Assembly: GCA_050257855.1 (NCBI GenBank)
Contig: JBLMXQ010000132.1
Coordinates: forward strand, 33,993 to 97,992
Length of the DNA: 64,000 nucleotides
Source of the DNA: JBLMXQ01 sp050257855
GTDB taxonomy: Bacteria > Acidobacteriota > Vicinamibacteria > Vicinamibacterales > CAVVIG01
Direction of reading: 5' to 3'
A program made the translations under genes and the position numbers. Below, piece after piece: positions 1 through 10,363 of the stretch. The notes under the pieces were generated by a model. That model worked only from the letters and a program-made list of their open reading frames with translations, did no database searches and was not told where the DNA came from. Position 1 is the first letter of the stretch. Every line of letters starts with the position of its first letter.

Positions 1-2403
1 AAGAGCAAGCTGGGCGTCGACATCGAAAACGACTTCGCCGAGCACTACGAGTCGATTGCCTCGCGCAAGAAAGTCATCAAGGAGCTGAAGGACGCCGCGA
101 AGACCGCCAGCGACATCTACATCGCGACCGACCCCGACCGCGAGGGCGAGGCCATCGGGTGGCACCTGACGCAGGAGCTGGCCGGGAAGAAGCGCCGCAT
201 CCACCGGCTCACGTTCAACGAGATCACCAAGAAGGCGATTCAGGAAGCGCTGAAGCACCCCAGGGCCATCGACGAGAAGATGGTCGCGGCACAGCGTGCG
301 CGGCGTGTGCTCGACCGCCTGGTCGGCTACAAGATCAGCCCGCTGCTCTGGGACAAGGTGCGGCGAGGGCTCAGCGCCGGACGCGTGCAGTCGGTCGCGC
401 TGAAGCTGGTCTGCGATCGCGAGCAGGCCATCGAGCAGTTCGTGCCCGAGGAGTACTGGCACCTGTTCGCGCGCCTGGCCGGCGCCCAGCCGCCGGAGTT
501 CGAGGCGCGGCTCCTCAAGAAGGACGGCGAGACGCTGCGCGTCGCGAACGAGGAGCAGGCGAAGCAGATTCTGGCCGACCTCGAGCGCGAGAGCTGGACG
601 GTCGCCTCGGTTGCGACCAGAGAGCGCAAGCGCAACCCGCCGCCGCCCTTCATCACCAGCAAGCTGCAGCAGACGGCCCGCTTCCCGGTGAAGAAGACGA
701 TGATGCTGGCGCAGCAGCTGTACGAAGGCATCGAGCTGCCCGGCCTCGGTGTGGACGGTCCCGTCGGCCTCATCACCTACATGCGCACCGACTCGGTTCG
801 TATCGCGGACGAAGCGCTCGCCGCCGTGCGCGAGCACGTCGCCGCGGCGTTCGGCGGCGAGTACCTCCCCGCGACGCCGAACGTATACCGGTCGAAAGCG
901 GACGCGCAGGACGCGCACGAAGCGATCCGTCCGACGTCGATGCTGTACGACCCGGACACGGTCAAACCGTACCTCACACCGGATCAGTACTCGCTCTATC
1001 GCCTGATCTGGAACCGGTTCGTCGCGTCGCAGATGACGCCGGCGACCTTCGACGAGACGACCGTGGACGTCGCGGCGGGCCCGTATCTGTTCCGCGTCAA
1101 GGGCACGGTCCCCAAGTTCGCCGGCTGGATGGCGGCGTACGGTCGACAGGATGTCGACGGGGACGGCCCTGAGGCGCCGCGGGGCGCGGACGCGCCGGGC
1201 AGCGGCGCCTTGGGTGGCGCCCCGGCGCGATTGGGCAGGGGCGCCCCGGCGGGCGATGGAGAAGACGACGACTCCGCAGCGGCCGGCGTGCTGCCGCCCC
1301 TCGCCGAGGGCGATCGGCTCGAGCTGAAGGCGCTGCGGCCCGAGCAGAAGTTCACGCAGCCGCCGCCGCGGTTCACCGAGGCGACGCTCGTCAAGGAGCT
1401 CGAGGAGAACGGGATCGGCCGGCCGAGCACGTACGCGTCGATCATCGCCGTGCTCCAGGATCGCGACTACGTCAGCAAGGTCGAGGGCAAGTTCAAGCCG
1501 ACGGCGCTCGGCCGCATCATCGAGCAGCTGCTCGTCAAGAGCTTCGACGACATCATCGACGTCGAGTACACCCGGAACCTCGAAGAGGATCTCGACAAGA
1601 TCGAGCAGGGCAAGACCGACTACGTTGCCACGCTCGAAGGGTTCTACAAGAAGTTCAAGAAGGACCTCGCGCGCGCCGACAAGGACATGATCGATCTCAA
1701 GAAGGGGATCGAGATCGGCGAGAACTGCGAGAAGTGCGGCGCGCCGATGCTGAAGAAGGTCGGCCGCTTCGGGCCCTTCATCGCGTGCAGCGCGTACCCC
1801 GAGTGCACCAACACCCGCGAGCTCGAGACGAGCGAGCCGGAGTCGGACACCGAGGAGGAGATCGAGCCGTGCGAGAACTGCGGACGGCCGATGGTGGTCA
1901 AGCGCGGCCGCTTCGGGCAGTTCCTCGCCTGCACGGGCTATCCGGAGTGCAAGACGACGCGGAAGCTGATTGCCACCAAGCAGGGCGGCCTGAAAGCCGC
2001 AAGGCCCGACCAGATTCTGGACGAGAAGTGCCCCCGCTGCGGCTCCAACCTCGTGATCAAGCAGGGCCGGTTCGGCGAGTTCACCGCGTGCACGAACTAC
2101 CCGGAATGCCGGTACATCAAGCACAAGACGACCGGCGTCAAGTGCCCGAAGGACGCGGACCGGGGCGGCGAGATCGTCGAGCGCAAGTCGAAGCGCGGCA
2201 AGATGTTCTTCGGCTGCTCCAACTACCCGGACTGCGACTTCGTCCTGTGGAACCGGCCGGTCGCCGAGAAGTGCCCGCGCTGCGGCGCCCCGTATCTCGT
2301 CGAGAAGACGACCAAGAAGCACGGGCGACAGGTGCTCTGCAACAACGAGGACTGCGACTATGTGCGCAGCGAGGAACTCGTCGAGACGGGATCGCTCGGC
2401 TGA
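1..2403 (+). CDS. topA: DNA topoisomerase I, 5' end missing
   Basis: Type IA topoisomerase that relaxes negatively supercoiled DNA by cutting one strand through a tyrosyl phosphodiester. The gene enters from the left edge, so the first part of the TOPRIM domain is absent; 800 codons remain. The acidic TOPRIM motif TDPDREGE is at codons 43-50 and the catalytic tyrosine lies in LITYMRTDSVR (codon 260). Five zinc-ribbon modules with the GRFGxFxACxxYPEC pattern or a variant fill the C-terminus from about codon 576. The fourth begins CPKD and has lost one cysteine of its first pair. An Ala/Gly/Pro/Asp-rich insert of about 40 residues (codons 383-423) sits between the catalytic domains and contains an imperfect DNA duplication. 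trmFO follows after 16 bases, probably in the same transcript. Confidence 0.97.
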   Translation, partial: KSKLGVDIENDFAEHYESIASRKKVIKELKDAAKTASDIYIATDPDREGEAIGWHLTQELAGKKRRIHRLTFNEITKKAIQEALKHPRAIDEKMVAAQRARRVLDRLVGYKISPLLWDKVRRGLSAGRVQSVALKLVCDREQAIEQFVPEEYWHLFARLAGAQPPEFEARLLKKDGETLRVANEEQAKQILADLERESWTVASVATRERKRNPPPPFITSKLQQTARFPVKKTMMLAQQLYEGIELPGLGVDGPVGLITYMRTDSVRIADEALAAVREHVAAAFGGEYLPATPNVYRSKADAQDAHEAIRPTSMLYDPDTVKPYLTPDQYSLYRLIWNRFVASQMTPATFDETTVDVAAGPYLFRVKGTVPKFAGWMAAYGRQDVDGDGPEAPRGADAPGSGALGGAPARLGRGAPAGDGEDDDSAAAGVLPPLAEGDRLELKALRPEQKFTQPPPRFTEATLVKELEENGIGRPSTYASIIAVLQDRDYVSKVEGKFKPTALGRIIEQLLVKSFDDIIDVEYTRNLEEDLDKIEQGKTDYVATLEGFYKKFKKDLARADKDMIDLKKGIEIGENCEKCGAPMLKKVGRFGPFIACSAYPECTNTRELETSEPESDTEEEIEPCENCGRPMVVKRGRFGQFLACTGYPECKTTRKLIATKQGGLKAARPDQILDEKCPRCGSNLVIKQGRFGEFTACTNYPECRYIKHKTTGVKCPKDADRGGEIVERKSKRGKMFFGCSNYPDCDFVLWNRPVAEKCPRCGAPYLVEKTTKKHGRQVLCNNEDCDYVRSEELVETGSLG

Positions 2404-2419
2404 AGCCTCGCCCTCCGGA

Positions 2420-3799
2420 ATGATTACCATCGTTGGCGGCGGCCTCGCGGGATCGGAAGCCGCATGGCAGGCGGCGTCCCGCGGCGCGACGGTGCGCATC
2501 CACGAGATGCGGCCCCTGCGGCCGACCGCCGTCCACAAGACCGACCGTTTCGCGGAGCTGGTCTGCAGCAACTCCTTCCGCGGCGACAAGCTGGACAACG
2601 CCGTCGGCCTGCTCAAGGAAGAGATGCGCCGCCTCGGGTCGCTCGTCATGCGCGCCGCGGAAGCGAGCCGCGTCCCTGCCGGCGCCGCGCTCGCCGTGGA
2701 CCGCGAACGGTTCGCCGACGAGGTCACGAGCGCCCTCGCGGAGCATCCGCTCGTCACCATCGTGCGCGACGAGGTCACGGCCGTTCCCGATTCGAGCGAG
2801 CGCGAGCCGGTCATCGTCGCGACCGGCCCGCTGACGTCGGAGGCGCTCTCGGCCGACATCGCGCGTCTGGTCGGCGGCGAGCATCTCTACTTCTACGACG
2901 CGATCAGCCCGATCGTCCTCGCCGAGAGCATCGACCGCTCCATCGTGTTCCGCCAGTCGCGCTGGAACCGCTCGCTCGCCCCCGCCTGCCGCGTCGAGGA
3001 CGGCGAGGGTGACTACCTGAACTGCCCGTTCACGCGGGAGGAGTACCAGCGTTTCTACGACGCGCTCGTGTCGGCGGAGTCGGCCACGGTCCACGACTTC
3101 GACAGGGAGAAGTTCTTCGAAGGGTGCCTGCCGATCGAGGTGATGGCGCATCGCGGCCGTGACACGCTGCGGTTCGGTCCGATGAAGCCGGTGGGGCTCG
3201 TCGATCCCCGCACCGGCCGTCCGCCGTACGCGGCCGTGCAGCTGCGGCAGGACAACATCGCCGGCGATCACTTCAGCCTGGTCGGGTTCCAGACGCAGCT
3301 CAAGTGGGGCGAGCAGGCGCGCGTCCTGCGGCTCGTCCCCGGCCTCGAGCACGCCGAGTTCGTCCGGTTCGGCATGGTGCACCGGAACACGTACGTGAAC
3401 GGTCCGACCGTCCTCGCGGACACCTGGCAGGTCCGCCGGCGGCCGACCGTGTTCTTCGCCGGCCAGATGTCGGGCGTCGAAGGCTACGTGGAGTCGGCCG
3501 CCTCGGGCCTGCTCGCGGGCATCAACGCCGCCGCGATGGCGCAGGGCAGGCCGATCGTGCCGGCGCCGCGCGCCAGCGCCATCGGAGCGCTGGCGTACTA
3601 CGTCTCGAACGCCGACCCGGCGCACTACGAGCCTTCGAACATCACGTTCGGCATCATGCCGCCGCTCGAGCGGCCGCCGCGCGACAAGGCCGCCCGCAAA
3701 GCGGCGATTGCGGCCCGGGCGCTCGAGGCGCTCGACGGCTGGATCGGGGCGCCGGCGGGCGGAACGGCGGGAACGCGCGTGCCGCAGGTAATCGGGTGA
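2420..3799 (+). CDS. trmFO: tRNA (uracil-5-)-methyltransferase, folate/FAD-dependent
   Basis: TrmFO makes ribothymidine-54 in the T-loop of tRNA, using methylenetetrahydrofolate as carbon donor and FAD as reductant. The 459-residue protein starts MITIVGGGLAGSEAAW, the FAD-binding Rossmann motif at its extreme N-terminus. It keeps the family signatures ELVCSNSFRGD near residue 50 and NCPFTREEY near residue 200, which carry the conserved cysteines. The ATG at 2420 places the dinucleotide fold directly at the N-terminus; a longer reading from 2360 overlaps topA and adds no conserved sequence. Its stop overlaps the GTG of the next gene by four bases (GTGA). The topA-trmFO-xerC order is a common bacterial arrangement. 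Confidence 0.96.
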   Translation: MITIVGGGLAGSEAAWQAASRGATVRIHEMRPLRPTAVHKTDRFAELVCSNSFRGDKLDNAVGLLKEEMRRLGSLVMRAAEASRVPAGAALAVDRERFADEVTSALAEHPLVTIVRDEVTAVPDSSEREPVIVATGPLTSEALSADIARLVGGEHLYFYDAISPIVLAESIDRSIVFRQSRWNRSLAPACRVEDGEGDYLNCPFTREEYQRFYDALVSAESATVHDFDREKFFEGCLPIEVMAHRGRDTLRFGPMKPVGLVDPRTGRPPYAAVQLRQDNIAGDHFSLVGFQTQLKWGEQARVLRLVPGLEHAEFVRFGMVHRNTYVNGPTVLADTWQVRRRPTVFFAGQMSGVEGYVESAASGLLAGINAAAMAQGRPIVPAPRASAIGALAYYVSNADPAHYEPSNITFGIMPPLERPPRDKAARKAAIAARALEALDGWIGAPAGGTAGTRVPQVIG

Positions 3800-4821
3800 C
3801 GGATCATCTCCGCGCCTTCCTCGCCTATCTCGATCTGAATCGGAACGCGTCCGCGCGGACCGTCCTCGCCTACGAAAGCGATCTCACTCAGTTCCTCTCT
3901 TACGTCGCGCACGGCGCCGGCGTGAAAGTGCAGGAACTGTCGCCCGCTCGACTCGACCGGGACGCCATTCGCGGCTTCCTGGGCGAGCTCTATCGGGCGG
4001 GGCAGTCGCGCTCCTCGGCCGCCCGCAAGCTGGCCGCCATCCGGACCTTTCTGCGCTATCTGCGGCGTGAGGGCTGGATCGACGGCGATCCGGGCGCGCT
4101 CGTGCCCACGCCGAAGCGCGAGGTGCGCATGCCCGCGCACCTGTCGGAGCGCGAGATGTCCGCGCTGGTCGAGGCGCCGGCCGCCGACGCGCCGCTCGGC
4201 CGCCGCGACCGCGCGATCCTGGAGCTGTTCTACGCGTCGGGTCTGCGCCTGAGCGAGCTGGCGGGGCTCGACGTGGAGGACGTCAACCTGAACGCCAGAA
4301 TGGTGCGGGTGCTCGGCAAGGGCGGGAAGGAGCGCATCGTGCCGTTCAACGGCAGCGCGGCGTCGGCGCTGCGCGCCTATCTGACCGACCGCGAGGCGCT
4401 GGTACGGCAGCTGGATCGCCCGGCCGGCGGCGTCCGCGGGGGGCACGACGCCTCGCCGAAGCGTTCGGCGCGGCCGGGCGCTGCGCGCTCCGGCGCGAGG
4501 CCGCGGCCGTCACGCCGATTCCGCGAGGGCCGGCCGGACGCGCTGTTCGTGAACTACCGCGGGACCCGGCTGACGATCCGCAGCATCGACCGGCTGGTGC
4601 GCCGGCACGCCGCGGCGACCACGACGCGCCCGGGCGTCAGCCCGCACGCGCTGCGGCACTCGTTCGCGACGCACCTGCTGCAGCGGGGCGCCGACCTGCG
4701 CGCGATTCAGGAGATGCTCGGGCACGCCCGCCTCAGCACGACGCAGCGCTACACGCACGTGAACGCGGCGCAGCTGCTGGACGTGTACCGGAAGGCGCAC
4801 CCGCGGGCGAAGGGACGCTGA
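3796..4821 (+). CDS. xerC: Tyrosine recombinase XerC/XerD-like
   Basis: Site-specific tyrosine recombinase, probably the one that resolves chromosome dimers at dif. It has an N-terminal SAM-like core-binding domain (about residues 1-85) and a catalytic domain with R151 (GLRLSEL), the GKGGKER beta-hairpin at 174-180, H284 and R287 (HALRHSFA), H310 (LGHARLS) and nucleophile Y319 (TQRYTHV). All catalytic positions are present. The protein is 341 residues, about 40 longer than usual. The extra length is an Arg/Gly/Pro/Ala-rich insert (about residues 205-245) between the hairpin and the HxxR motif. The start is GTG in the GTGA overlap with trmFO. Its position after topA-trmFO favours XerC over a phage integrase. 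Confidence 0.93.
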   Translation: MTDHLRAFLAYLDLNRNASARTVLAYESDLTQFLSYVAHGAGVKVQELSPARLDRDAIRGFLGELYRAGQSRSSAARKLAAIRTFLRYLRREGWIDGDPGALVPTPKREVRMPAHLSEREMSALVEAPAADAPLGRRDRAILELFYASGLRLSELAGLDVEDVNLNARMVRVLGKGGKERIVPFNGSAASALRAYLTDREALVRQLDRPAGGVRGGHDASPKRSARPGAARSGARPRPSRRFREGRPDALFVNYRGTRLTIRSIDRLVRRHAAATTTRPGVSPHALRHSFATHLLQRGADLRAIQEMLGHARLSTTQRYTHVNAAQLLDVYRKAHPRAKGR

Positions 4822-4828
4822 CGCCCGC

Positions 4829-6241
<1,413 letters not shown>

Positions 6242-6267
6242 AAGTGTTCCTGTCCCAGGCCCGGTCC

Positions 6268-7470
6268 CTATCTGAACCAGGCCGCGGCGTTCGAGGCCGG
6301 CAGGGTGACCCGGAAGCGCGTCCCCTTGCCGGCCGTGCTGCTCACGTCGATCCGTCCGTCGTGCGCGTCCACGATCTTCCGGACGATCGCGAGCCCGAGT
6401 CCCGAGCCCTGCGGCTTCGTCGTGAAGAACGGATTGAAGATCCGGTCCGTCAGTTCCGCCGGTACGCCCGGCCCGTCATCGGAGACCTCCACCACCACCG
6501 TCGGGATCGGCGCCTGCGCCTCCCGGACGAACTCCGGGTCGTCCACGAGGGCGCCCGCCCGCGCCGCCAGCGCAATCGAGCCGCGCCCTTCGAGCGCCTC
6601 GAACGCGTTGGCGATCAGGTTCGTGAACACCTGGCAGAGCTGGTGGTTGTCGCCCTCGAGCACCGGAAGATCGGGGGCGATGTCCACCTGCACCTGCACC
6701 TCGCCGCGGTACGCCTTCGACTCGGCGAGCGTAATCGCCTGGTGCAGCACGTCGGCGACGTTCGTCGGCTCGACCTGCAGCCGAATCGGGCGAACGAACT
6801 CGAGCATCTCGACGACGATCGCGTTCGCCAGCTTCGCCTCCGAGATGATGTCGGCGAGCAGCGACTGCGCGTCCTTCGAATCCGGCACCTGCCGCCGCAG
6901 CAGGCCGGCCATCACCTCGATGCCGGCCAGCGGGTTCTTCAGCTCGTGCGCGATGCCGGCCGCCATCTCTCCGAGCGACGCCAGGCGGTCGCGGAGGCGC
7001 TCGCGCTCTTCGAGCTGCTCGACCTGCGTCAGGTCCTTGAAGAACATCACCGCGCCGACCGTCCGCCCGTCATCGTCCTTCACCGTCGAGAGCGTGTACC
7101 CGATCACGCGATCGAGCTCCTTGATCCGGAGCTCGGCGCGGTTGGGCAGATGGCTCAGCTCGAACGCGCCCGCCAGGACGCGGATGACGTCGTGGCGCGC
7201 GCGGAGCACGTCGGCGAACGGCCGCCCGAGATCGTCGGCGCAGCGGACCAGCCCGAAGATCCGGTACGCCTCGTCGTTCATCAGCATCACGGAGCCGTCG
7301 CGCGCGATCGCGAGGACGCCGTTGCGCATGCTGCTGACGAGATGACGAAAGAAGCGATCGTCGGGTGAACCGGCGCGGACGCCGGCCGCCCGCAATCGCC
7401 GCGGGAGGTCGCGGGGTGAGACCGTGCGCCGGCCGGCACGCGCTCGTGACCGCTGTGGCATGTCGGACAT
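6268..7470 (-). CDS. PAS-domain sensor histidine kinase
   Basis: Cytoplasmic sensor kinase of 400 residues and presumed partner of the NtrC-type regulator that follows. A PAS domain covers about residues 40-150 (GVLAIARDGSVMLMNDEAYRIF). The HisKA dimerisation helix has phosphoacceptor H175 in GIAHELKNPLAGIE. The HATPase_c domain has the N box (NLIANAFEA) and G boxes (DDGPGVP, GSGLGLAIV). I see no transmembrane segment, so the signal is probably internal. The chosen ATG is the first in frame; the first 35 residues are Arg-rich and poorly conserved in appearance, so the true start may lie a little downstream. Confidence 0.93.
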   Translation of the reverse strand: MSDMPQRSRARAGRRTVSPRDLPRRLRAAGVRAGSPDDRFFRHLVSSMRNGVLAIARDGSVMLMNDEAYRIFGLVRCADDLGRPFADVLRARHDVIRVLAGAFELSHLPNRAELRIKELDRVIGYTLSTVKDDDGRTVGAVMFFKDLTQVEQLEERERLRDRLASLGEMAAGIAHELKNPLAGIEVMAGLLRRQVPDSKDAQSLLADIISEAKLANAIVVEMLEFVRPIRLQVEPTNVADVLHQAITLAESKAYRGEVQVQVDIAPDLPVLEGDNHQLCQVFTNLIANAFEALEGRGSIALAARAGALVDDPEFVREAQAPIPTVVVEVSDDGPGVPAELTDRIFNPFFTTKPQGSGLGLAIVRKIVDAHDGRIDVSSTAGKGTRFRVTLPASNAAAWFR

Positions 7471-7575
7471 GATCGGCGTGCAGTCCCAGACCCTTCGAGT
7501 GTCAGCTCGTCCGTCGGGGCGAGGGGCAAACGGTGTGCCCTGCCCGGCGCTCGTAAGGGAGCCGGAATGCCGCCG

Positions 7576-7611
7576 AAAAAGGAGACGTCGGGTTCGATGG
7601 ACGAGCCCGAC
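7576..7611 (-). terminator. Hairpin plus T-run, candidate terminator after the ABC-F gene
   Basis: Ten-base arms at 7587-7596 and 7602-7611 pair with one G-T wobble around a five-base loop. On the minus strand the stem is followed, after six bases, by TTTTT. It lies about 85 bases past the ABC-F stop and before the PAS kinase start, which fits a weak intrinsic terminator separating the two. A TATAGT hexamer (7610-7615, minus) touches the stem, so part of it could instead be an early leader structure of the kinase transcript. The gap between T-run and stem lowers confidence. Confidence 0.4.
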
Positions 7612-7694
7612 TATAACAAAAGCGTAATCGAATTACACTTCCGTGCGGCGGTCGGGCGCTCGCGAGGTCCGGAAAAGATCGGAGGATCGGGCGG

Positions 7695-9716
7695 CTAGAC
7701 CGCCTCGGTGGACGCCTGCAGCCGCTCCCACTGGTGCATCAGATCGCCCACTTCCCACATGAGCGCCTGGTGCTGGTCGACGATCGGCTGCGCCGCGGCG
7801 CGATCGTCGTAGAACCCGGGCGCCGACATCTTCGCCTCGATCTCGCGAATCGCCTGTTCGCGTTCGGCGATCCGTGCCTCGAGATCATCGATGCGGGCCT
7901 GGCGCGCGTGTTCGGCGCGCTGACGGCGCCGCGCGTCCGCGTCCGCGCGCTTCTTCTGGTCGCGCGACGGCGGCAGGCTCGCGCCGCGGGGCTGGTGCCC
8001 GCTGCTCGACGCGCCGCGGCCGGAGCCTTCGGCGCGCGCGTGGCGGCTGACGCTGGCCGCGCCCGCCCGCGCCGGCTGCGCGCTCCGCGCATCACGGGGT
8101 TCCCGCACGTCCGGATGGCTCTTGTGCCACAGGAACTCGGCGTACGTGCCCGGGTACGCGACGGCCTGCCCGTTGCCGACCTCGACGATCTTCGTCGCGA
8201 GCCGTTCGACGAAGTAGCGGTCGTGCGACACGAAGATGAGGGTGCCGTCGTATTCCTCGAGCGCGTCGAGCAGCACGTCCTTCGAGTCGAGATCGAGGTG
8301 GTTCGTCGGCTCGTCGAGCAGCAGCGTGTTGGACGGCCGGAGCAGCATGCGGGCGACCGCCAGGCGCGTGCGCTCGCCGCCCGACAGCACGCGCACCCGT
8401 TTGTACACGTCGTCGCCGGAGAACAGGAACCCGCCGAGGATGTTGCGGATGGCGGGCACCATGTCGGTCGGCGAACCGGAGGCGAGCGTCTCGTACACCG
8501 TCGGCGCCGGGTCCATGCGTGTCGCTTCGTCCTGCGCGAAGTACTGCGGCACGACGTGATGGCCTTCCTTCCGCTGGCCCGCATCGGGCGCCTCCTCGCC
8601 CGACAGCATCCGCATCAACGTGGATTTCCCGGCGCCGTTCGGGCCGACCAGCGCGATGCGATCGCCGCGCTCGATGTGCAGATCGAGATCGCGGAACACG
8701 ACGAGGTCGCCGTACGCCTTCCGGACGCCGACGAGCTCGAGCACCGTGCGGCCGCTCTTCCCGCACGAAGGGAAGTTGAAGTGAATCTTCTTGCGCTCGG
8801 GCGGCACCTCGATCGGCACCACCTTGTCGAGCATCTTGATCCGGCTCTGGACCTGCGAGGCCTTCGTCGCCTGGTAGCGGAAGCGATCGATGAACATCTT
8901 GACCCGCGCGATCTCTTCGTCCTGCTCGCGCTTGGCCTTCCGCAGCGCCTCGATCCGCGCTTCGTGCTCGACGAGATACTGGCTGTAGTTGCCGACGTAG
9001 TCGGTCAGCGTGCGCAACGTCAGGTCGGCGATGCGGGTCACGACGGCGTCGAGGAAGAAGCGATCGTGCGAGACGAGGATGACGGCGTGCGGGTAGGCGT
9101 TGAGGTATTCCTCGAGCCAGTTGCGCGCCTCGAGATCCAGGTGGTTCGTCGGCTCGTCGAGCAGCAGCAGGTTCGGCTGCTGCAGGAGCAGCTTCGCGAG
9201 CGCGATGCGCATCTGCCAGCCGCCCGAGAACGTGTCGGTCGCCCGCTCGAAGTCGCCGTTCCTGAAGCCGAGCCCCTGGAGCACGGTCGCCGTCTTCAGC
9301 TCGATGTTGTATCCGTCGTGCAGCCGGAAGCGGTCCTGGAGATCGCTGTACCGGGAGAGCATCGCGTCGTGCTCCGGCTCGGGAATGGCCGGGTCGCCGA
9401 GGCGCTCCTCGAGCGCGTGCATCTCGGCCTTCACGGCGAGAAGCCCGGCGAAGGCGCTCGAGGCCTCGTCGAACAGCGTGCGGCCGCAGTAGGTCAGCCC
9501 GTCCTGCGGCAGGTACCCGACACTCAACGCCGCCGGCTTGAGGATGGCGCCCGAATCGGGCTCTTCGAGACCGGCCATCATCCGGAGCAGCGTGGTCTTC
9601 CCCGCTCCGTTGGGGCCGCACAGGCCCACACGTTCGCCGTCGGTAATCTGCCAGGTGACGTGGTCGAGCAGGACGCGGTCGCCGAACGACTTCGTGAGCT
9701 CTGAGAGCTGGATCAT
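7695..9716 (-). CDS. ABC-F family ATPase
   Basis: Soluble twin-ATPase protein of 673 residues. Members of this family act on the ribosome (translation factors, antibiotic protection) or, in the Uup branch, in DNA metabolism. Two ABC cassettes are seen. The first has Walker A GPNGAGKTT (34-42), signature FSGGWQMRIALAK and LLLDEPTNHLDLEARNWLEEYL. The second has GPNGAGKST, LSGGERTRLAVARML and LLLDEPTNHLDLDSKDVLLDAL. A charged linker of about 80 residues between them matches the P-site tRNA-interaction motif. The C-terminus (about 555-665) is a basic stretch followed by a predicted coiled coil, as in Uup/YheS-type proteins. No membrane segments. The exact subfamily cannot be assigned without alignment. 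Confidence 0.94.
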   Translation of the reverse strand: MIQLSELTKSFGDRVLLDHVTWQITDGERVGLCGPNGAGKTTLLRMMAGLEEPDSGAILKPAALSVGYLPQDGLTYCGRTLFDEASSAFAGLLAVKAEMHALEERLGDPAIPEPEHDAMLSRYSDLQDRFRLHDGYNIELKTATVLQGLGFRNGDFERATDTFSGGWQMRIALAKLLLQQPNLLLLDEPTNHLDLEARNWLEEYLNAYPHAVILVSHDRFFLDAVVTRIADLTLRTLTDYVGNYSQYLVEHEARIEALRKAKREQDEEIARVKMFIDRFRYQATKASQVQSRIKMLDKVVPIEVPPERKKIHFNFPSCGKSGRTVLELVGVRKAYGDLVVFRDLDLHIERGDRIALVGPNGAGKSTLMRMLSGEEAPDAGQRKEGHHVVPQYFAQDEATRMDPAPTVYETLASGSPTDMVPAIRNILGGFLFSGDDVYKRVRVLSGGERTRLAVARMLLRPSNTLLLDEPTNHLDLDSKDVLLDALEEYDGTLIFVSHDRYFVERLATKIVEVGNGQAVAYPGTYAEFLWHKSHPDVREPRDARSAQPARAGAASVSRHARAEGSGRGASSSGHQPRGASLPPSRDQKKRADADARRRQRAEHARQARIDDLEARIAEREQAIREIEAKMSAPGFYDDRAAAQPIVDQHQALMWEVGDLMHQWERLQASTEAV

Positions 9717-9734
9717 GTTGCAGCGGAACCACTT

Positions 9735-9740
9735 ATTCTA
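9735..9740 (-). promoter_or_regulatory. -10 box (TAGAAT) for the ABC-F gene
   Basis: TAGAAT on the minus strand, 18 bases before the ABC-F ATG, in the 59-base gap after the HTH-receiver gene. A convincing -35 is not visible. It suggests the ATPase can be transcribed separately from the upstream kinase/regulator operon, with a leader of about 10 bases. Confidence 0.4.
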
Positions 9741-9775
9741 GCACGAGAGGCTCCCGCTGCCTTCGCGGCCCGTCG

Positions 9776-10363
9776 CTACTCGCCGAGCGCCTTCGCGGCG
9801 GCCGCGAGCACCTGCGGGACCCGGAACGGCTTGGTGAGGTAGCCCGCGACCCCGAGGTTCACGGCGTCGATGGCGCTCGCCTCGGTGGAGAACCCGGTAA
9901 TGATGATGACCGGCAGGTCGGCCTTGTAGCGTTTGGCCTCGCGGATGACGGTCAGCCCGTCCATCCCGGGCATCTTGAGGTCCGCGATCAGCAGGTCGTA
10001 GGGATACATCCGCATCCGCTCGAGGGCGGAGCGGCCGTCGGGCGCGACGTCCACGTCGTACTCGGCGAGCGCGAGCGTCTTGGCCAGCAGATCGCGGATG
10101 CTGGCCTCGTCGTCGACGACCAGGACGCGCGGGCGGGCGCTCGCACCGGCGGGACGGGGAGCGGGGGCGGGGACAGGGCGAGCAGTGCCGCGCGGCCGCT
10201 GGCTGTCGAGCCACGCGTCGATGTCGCGCTTGCGGAAGCGCCACTGGCGCCCGACGCGGACGGCCGGAATCTTCCCGGCTTTGATCAGCCGGTACACCGT
10301 CCGCAGATTCACCTGGAGGTACTCCAGGACTTCCTCGGTCGTCAGAAAGGTTTCGTCAATCAT
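9776..10363 (-). CDS. Helix-turn-helix / receiver fusion regulator
   Basis: A 195-residue protein with reversed domain order. An excisionase/MerR-like HTH_17 domain fills residues 1-55 (LTTEEVLEYLQVNLRTVYRLIKAG, with WRFRKRDIDAWL). An Ala/Pro/Arg linker follows, then a CheY-like receiver from about 75 to the end with acidic pocket VVDDE, phosphoacceptor Asp in LLIADLKMPGMDG, and conserved Thr (IIITGF) and Lys (LTKPF). Most response regulators have the receiver first. The start overlaps the kinase stop by four bases (ATGA), so the kinase upstream is almost certainly its partner. It probably binds DNA with phosphorylation control; the targets are unknown. Confidence 0.9.
   Translation of the reverse strand: MIDETFLTTEEVLEYLQVNLRTVYRLIKAGKIPAVRVGRQWRFRKRDIDAWLDSQRPRGTARPVPAPAPRPAGASARPRVLVVDDEASIRDLLAKTLALAEYDVDVAPDGRSALERMRMYPYDLLIADLKMPGMDGLTVIREAKRYKADLPVIIITGFSTEASAIDAVNLGVAGYLTKPFRVPQVLAAAAKALGE

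Noticed and set aside
3796..4821. Phage or integron integrase
   Set aside because: Its overlap with trmFO after topA is the housekeeping arrangement, and no attachment site, cargo or phage genes are near.
7587..7611. tRNA T-arm, suggested by GGGTTCGA
   Set aside because: No acceptor, D or anticodon arms surround it; it is half of a simple hairpin.
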